From Mesotaenium endlicherianum (taxonomy: Eukaryota > Streptophyta > Zygnematophyceae > Zygnematales > Mesotaeniaceae): a stretch of DNA of 64,000 bases. The notes beneath the pieces were generated by a model, which saw only the letters and a list, made by a program, of their open reading frames with translations, was not told the DNA's origin and did no database searches. Positions 59,037 to 64,000 of the stretch are shown here, in pieces (position 1 is the first letter of the stretch; each line of letters opens with the position of its first letter). Made by a program: the position numbers and the translations under genes. The stretch covers positions 577,279 through 641,278 of the forward strand of contig WELA01007774.1 of assembly GCA_009602735.1 (NCBI GenBank). Reading direction: 5' to 3'.

Positions 59037-59093
59037 GCGAAATGAAAAGCGCCCCTAGGCTAGGGCAATACCGGGATGGGTGACCTCCCTCAA
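59037..59093 (+). pseudogene. 5S rRNA-derived fragment (3' half with internal promoter region)
   Basis: GAAATGAAAAGCG, GGCTAGGGCAATACCGGGAT and GGGTGACCTCCC line up in order with the A box, intermediate element and C box of plant 5S rRNA. The first ~45 nt and the 3' end of a 5S gene are not recognisable, so it is not a complete gene. It could be a degenerate pseudogene or the head of a 5S-derived SINE. A T-rich stretch follows. Confidence 0.65.
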
Positions 59094-59188
59094 AGTATAT
59101 TTTTCCTAAAATATGTTTTTCAAGATAGTTTTTTCACTATCAGGAATTTTTTTTTGCTTGGAGAAACCGAGATTGGCTCGGATACCCA

Positions 59189-61303
59189 TGTAACGTTTTA
59201 GCTCAAAAATCTTCGCTCAGTATTCAAGTAAGAAAATAACTCATAAGGAAAAATTCTCAACAACTTGCAATACTTGGAAAATATTGGTGAGAAAAAATCG
59301 AGGTAGAGAATGCGTGCTGTGAGAGTTGCACTCACAAGGACTCTTGCAAGTATTCATACTTGCACAACATGAGGCATTAGAGTGCTTCAAGTCACCTGCT
59401 AGGTACGTGGTTCATGTTCAATGAGAACAGGCAAATAGGCCTAACCCGTTCGGCCGAATAATCGAAACGGGTCGTTTGGCCATTTAGAGGTTTCGCGACG
59501 GTTTTGCGGAAGACCATTTCACGCCATTCAGACGTTTTCGCAATCTTGCGTTTTTTGAAAAGTCGCAACTATTCGCACGATCGTATACATACTCATATGA
59601 TGTAAACCATTGGTTATGAAATAGCTGTTTGGTCAACTGGTCAGGTGTGAACGAATCAGTCGAAGGATGAGGGTTGAAAACTCCGTGAAAGCAAAGTTGA
59701 CTTTGTTTGTATTTTGTATTCGTTCAATTTGCAATTGTTATGGAATTGCTCAGACTTGGCCCTAAGGTCGTGGGTTCGATTACGGCCGGCGGCACACTTG
59801 TGCTGCCCTTGTGCGGGTTTCTTCCGAATTAACGATTGTCATTAACTCAAAACCATGACGGCCATTGTGCAAAACAATGAAAGTTGAATAAATATAACTA
59901 ATCGTTGATAAATTAACTTGTTGTTTTATAGTCGATCAAGTTATCATTTATGATTGACCGATTTATACTCTTGCAAAGTAATCAAAGTAGCCTCTACTAG
60001 TAATTGCATCTTTTGGTTGTGCGCCATTCGACCGGCAGTAGTCGACATGCGTGTGTGTCGACAATTCAACAAATGCAATGTTTTACAAATAGAAAAATAT
60101 AACAATTTAAAGGTCATGTCGTGCGGTAGGAGGTCGGGTGCGTATCATCGACACAAGTAATGCATAATAAGCAAGCAGGCTTTGCTGCAATGAAGTCTAT
60201 AATACATGTGGCATTATAGCCAAAAAGACCGTCAAGCGTCAAATGTTTTACTTAAGGATTAAGGAGTGTGTACTCTCCAGAGTGAGCACCCAAAACTGTA
60301 GCATGGTAGAAAAACAACTAATGAAGTCTGGCCCAAAAGATCATTGGAAGCACATCATGATCCTCAAGAGTAGTCCCATACAAGGGTTTAAGCTGTAACT
60401 TTGCTCACCACTTGTAAAGTTCTTGAAGTGACTGGAAGCCTGGAGGGCTTGCTCTTCACAAGAGAGTAACTAAGTAGTCCTGAAAACACCAGAGATAAAA
60501 GTTTAAGCTTTACTGATAATCTCTGTCACTTACAACTGGCATAATGGAATTTCTAAAAAGATGTTCCTCCAGGGACAGCTCTGGTACTTATACTCCTGCA
60601 AACCCGATGTCGTATACGGTGGATCCAATGCATGTAGTCACTCTAGGAGGCTCTCTTATGTCCACTAATGCGTACAAGGCATGTATTAGCACTCCTATGG
60701 GCAAAACATAACTCAAACCAATCAAAGCAATGCACGTAGCACATGCTATGTGTCTTCCATTGGTGGAGCTTACCTTGGGTGATTCTACCTAGATAGCGCC
60801 TCAAAAGTGAATCTGGAACTTGAGGAATCTTCCTCTAGGAGTCTATGATGCAGTCACCAAGTTATAGCCTCAATGATGCACTTATACTATGAAAAAGCAG
60901 GACTTATGTAGGCTAAGGGGCTTGCGGATTTGTGCGCAGTAAGCTAAGGGTCCTTGTGGTTACGAATGGTCAACAATGTCACCTTTGGGGTACATTGAGT
61001 CATAAGTTGGCCATTTGGTGTGTTTCCGCTAGGGGCCAAAGGGGTGCGGACTAGATCGCGCCTATCTCGCTCGATACTTTACCAAACGACGCGAAACCGG
61101 TGCCATTTGGAAGATGCTTCAACGCGCTACACTGTGGTGACTTGAAAAATGTACAAAAGGTCAATATATGGATGGGTAAAGTCAATGCAAAGTCGGTCTT
61201 TCTAGGTTGATGGTTCACGCATAGGAGCTCGGTTTTGTACGTCAACTTTGACTCAATAAATCATGACAGTCATTAAAGAATATATCCTAAGTAGATCGTT
61301 ACA
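59189..61303 (+). mobile_element. S2: LTR-like S repeat interrupted by a D-type derivative
   Basis: The S repeat runs 59189-60116 and resumes at 61273-61303, ending AGATCGTTACA as S1 does. The 1152-bp D-type derivative sits between, flanked by GTCA. The S part is more diverged from S1 than S3 is. I see no flanking duplication. Confidence 0.72.
60117..61268 (-). mobile_element. Short derivative of element D (T joined to U), copy 2, nested in S2
   Basis: 1152 bp, TGTCGTGCGG to AATCATGACA, i.e. exactly the two termini of element D. A perfect 4-bp duplication, GTCA, lies at 60113-60116 and 61269-61272. The T/U junction (TGTTTTACTTAAGGATTAAGG near 60248) replaces the 9.4-kb internal region of D. 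No coding content. Confidence 0.85.
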
Positions 61304-62354
61304 CAAGATGGTAGGTGAGGAGTGTTTGGCTCATAGGTAGTGGGGTGAACACGTGGCCCTATGATCCGCTCACAAGATTCTGCTATTGAGCAGCTGTGAG
61401 ACTCTCCCTGGATCCCGCGCTCTCCTTTCTACTTCACACGTGTGCCCGTCTGACGAGCACACGTGTGGATGTCAGCCCTAGATTGGCTCGCCTGTAGGGT
61501 CGACGCTGGTACCACGAAGGATCTTCCGCTGCCTGTAGCCCCGCACTCACGTGCTATAGGCAAACCCGTTGGGTATGCCCGTGGGTTTGCTAATGGGATA
61601 GGGAGAGTAGAGGACCATTGTGGGGGGGAGTCAGAGGTCCTATTTGACTTTATTGTACTTCGCTGTTTGGTCTTTAGTGAATGGTCGCGTCACTTGAACG
61701 ATGACGCGTTATCACGTTGACGCAATTACCTAGGATATACTTGTTTCGTGAGTTTGGGGCTTCAAGAGTTTTATGGGCACACTACATAGGCGGCTCGCTA
61801 ACACCGTTTCAGGTGTTAGCTTTGTATGTCCAATTTGGTACTTCGTAAGGTAATGCTTACGCCACTTGTTGCCCTTTGTGCTCAACTCAATCCACTTGTT
61901 AGTGTTCATGCTCTCTGCTAGCATTGAGACTGCATTGTTGTCGTAGAGTCGTATCTATAAGAACTCACTTGCGAGGACACCAACCCGAAGCTCGGCCATA
62001 GCCTAGTTAATCACCCACTTTTACTTCCCATTAGCGTAGTATGAGATAAATTAGTAACCCACAATTGCATCTTGGCTTGTTTACTACTTTCATAGCTCAA
62101 CTTTTCCTTAGGCAGTAGCCAGCCTGTTGCTTAGTAGTGCCCAGCCCATACCTCTAGAATTTGCTTTCCTATTTACAACACAAAAATTGTAGACTTCCCC
62201 CCCTGCTAGAGGGGGTTCTTACCCACCAACACCTAGGTTACTCAATCGGCTGAGAGTCCCGGGAGCAGTCCCCTCTCGGCATCCCCATTTGTCCTAGTCT
62301 TTCTCCTCTCCTTGCCATACCGATGCCTAGCTGCCTACGATAGTCCTTGTCACG
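61304..62354. other. Intergenic, nothing recognised besides the CACGTG inverted repeat
   Basis: No recognisable coding frame; short frames such as 61463-61720 carry no domain. It may include the undetected left part of repeat W copy 2. Confidence 0.45.
61435..61467. repeat. Perfect 11-bp inverted repeat around CACGTG
   Basis: CACACGTGTGC (61435-61445) and its reverse complement (61457-61467) are separated by 11 bases. Each arm holds the G-box core CACGTG, which is itself palindromic. Confidence 0.6.
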
Positions 62355-63227
62355 ACACGGCAGAAGCGTGGCTTCTCGGCCCTTTTGTGGCCTTGTGAAC
62401 TCCTTTTCCTTCGCGCTCTTTCTCCTCTTCTTCTTTTGCTACTGCGCTTCCTTCCGCTTTGTGGCAAAATGTGCAAGGCAAGAATGAGGTAAAGTTTGTG
62501 CAAGGCCTATGCCTTTCCCAAGCACCAAGCACGCGATTCTCTCTCGATAATTTTAACGCTTAGTCACAACGTTTAGCATGCATATTGTTCTTGCAACCGT
62601 CCCTTATGACAACTTAAGTTTTTGACATCACTTAGCATGCATGCCCGCCCCGTGACGATCGCGCGTGTCTGCTTGGCCTCTTGGGCAGCGTGCATGCTTA
62701 TGTGTGTAACAATCCGCCGCGTGGCTGGATGCGACGCGTGCGACACGTCGCGTGGAGCAATGGAAGTGTTGGTTTGAATTGCATGAGTACAATTAGCGCT
62801 CGATCAAAGTACCTCGAGTTACCTTTCTGTTCGTATCGCTACAATGGTATCGAAGCGCGAATGTACGCAATCGTGTCTAGGAGACGAGGGTTCAAATTTT
62901 GCGGGGTGCGAAACTCGTCGATGGTACGATGGCACAGCAACCTTTGGATTGTGCGAAGAAAGGACACTATCCCAAAACAATGTTCCTCACGGATGCCGGA
63001 GCATGAGTGCCCGGGATATGCACACTTGTAGGTGGGAGGAGTGTTACGATCCGCCGCGTGGTCGGATTTGGCCCGTGCGACGCGTCGTGTGGAGCGTGCC
63101 GGTCTAAATTGTATGAATACAATTGGCGCGCGATCAAAGAACCTCGAGTTACCTTTTTGTTTGTATCGCTACAATGTGGCCTTAGAGCCCATGTTGCTCG
63201 AGGTGGTTGCTTAAGTCGTGGCAATTT
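62355..63227 (+). repeat. Repeat W, copy 2 (interrupted by the TRIM)
   Basis: Matches 58255-58640 on both sides of the TRIM: up to ATGTG at 62704, then from about 63179 (GCTCGAGGTG...CTAAGT/TTAAGT). It is cut off at 63228 where S3 begins. Confidence 0.7.
62705..63173 (+). mobile_element. Complete TRIM (terminal-repeat retrotransposon in miniature), 469 bp
   Basis: LTRs at 62705-62843 (139 bp) and 63042-63173 (132 bp), both TG...CA, enclose 198 bp. A primer site TGGTATCGAAGC starts at 62845 and a polypurine tract AGGTGGGAGGAG precedes the second LTR. A perfect 5-bp duplication, ATGTG, is at 62700-62704 and 63174-63178. The inside holds no full gene; a short stretch (DCAKKGHYPK) resembles part of a gag zinc knuckle. 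Such elements depend on proteins of full-size retrotransposons. Confidence 0.93.
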
Positions 63228-64000
63228 TGTTACGTTTCTGCTTTTCAAGAGGATCTTTCCTCGGTATTCAAGGAATATTTAATTCAAGTGGAAGGAAAAT
63301 CTGTATAATTGTGCAAATCGACGAATACTCGAAAGAGCGAAAATGTAAACTAACGTAGAATGTGTGCTTGTGAGAGTTGCACTCACAATGACTCTTGCAA
63401 GTATATATACTTGCAAATCTTGAGGCACTGGAGTGCTTCGAGTCACCACCTAGGGCACAGGTTCATGTTCAACGAAAACGGAGGAAAGGTTACAAAACCG
63501 TTCGGCCGAATGCTCCAAACGAGCCGTTTGGACGTTTGGAGACTTTTCGACGGTTTTCCGAAATAACCGTTTCACGCCAAACGGGCGTATTCGCGTTCAC
63601 GCGACTTTTGAAAAGCCGCGATGGTTCGCGGAGTCGCGTGCACTTACTTTTGCCATGAGCGGGTAGTTACGAATAACTACTTCGCCAATTGGTTAGGTGT
63701 GAACGTTTCAAACGACGAGTCGCGGGTTCGAATCCGCTCGGATGCAAAGTCACTTTGCATATTAATTGTTGTTTGAATTTTACGACGCTTTCTCCGTATT
63801 AACGACTGGTCGTAAATGCGAAGTTTGTGACTGTGCATTATCCGAAATAATGACAATCAAATCAACTTAATCAATCCGTGATTTATTAAGTTATCATCTC
63901 ATAATTAATCAAAGTAACTTTATGAATAATTATGTCGTACTTTTGCGAAGTAGTCGAGTTACGTTACGACGCTTTTGCAATAGTATCTTGGTCGTTTCGC
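63228..64000 (+). mobile_element. S3: LTR-like S repeat, continues past the right edge
   Basis: Begins TGTTACGTTTCTGCTTTTCA inside repeat W and follows S1 closely for all 773 bp seen. Near 63690-63745 lies TTGGTTAGG followed 33 nt later by GGTTCGAATCC, a good fit to the tRNA-type B box. The corresponding S1 stretch is decayed. No coding content. Confidence 0.78.

Noticed and set aside
59037-59093. A functional 5S rRNA gene
   Set aside because: Only the internal promoter half is recognisable; the 5' part and 3' stem are missing.
63690-63745. A functional tRNA gene in S3
   Set aside because: The B box is good, but I cannot fold an acceptor stem or a normal anticodon arm around it. Relatives are decayed.

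Overview
The window comes from a large, repeat-rich eukaryotic genome of the green plant lineage. The one host gene I can name, at the left end on the minus strand, encodes a plant-type Golgi pectin/cell-wall methyltransferase of the PMT (QUA/TSD2) family with introns. The LTR elements have primer sites matching plant initiator tRNA-Met. The repeat load, Ty3/gypsy chromoviruses and a DNMT3-like methylase suggest a streptophyte alga or early-diverging land plant. I cannot name the species. Two single ambiguous bases show that the assembly is a draft.

Layout. 174-4064 (-) is the N-terminal half of the PMT gene, which runs off the left edge. 4065-7306 is mostly featureless and includes a 66-bp tandem duplication. 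7307-31860 is one old minus-strand Ty3/gypsy chromovirus ('E') with at least five later insertions: a young, whole-looking chromovirus 'A' (8299-14978), a solo LTR of a miniature retroelement (15431-15553), a DNA transposon with a clean 144-codon ORF (16105-17839), a 10.6-kb retroelement 'D' with a DNMT3-like cytosine methyltransferase domain (18920-29507), and a 0.9-kb LTR-like repeat 'S1' (30316-31234). 31861-35043 holds a repeat fragment 'V', minisatellites and one possible host exon. 35044-44576 is element 'B', of the same family as E, with both LTRs and a solo LTR of its own family inside its integrase region. 44577-50035 is mostly intergenic with a second V copy, a short D-type derivative and another mini-LTR. 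50036-56687 is element 'C', a plus-strand, 5'-truncated copy of the B/E family. 56688-64000 holds a duplicated repeat 'W', a 5S rRNA-derived fragment, S copies, a D-type derivative nested in one of them, and a complete 469-bp TRIM element with target duplication and an empty-site comparator.

Three things stand out. (1) Element D joins a gag-pol retroelement to a DNMT3-class C5-cytosine methyltransferase domain. Its two ends do not look like an LTR pair: it has 7-bp inverted termini and a 4-bp target duplication, and short derivatives carry the same two ends joined directly. (2) The B/C/E family carries an extra ORF after the pol chromodomain, with a charged coiled coil followed by a conserved domain I do not recognise. 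It is retained in all three copies. (3) The nesting gives a readable order of insertions. All retroelements are described as fossils; A is the only one that looks whole.
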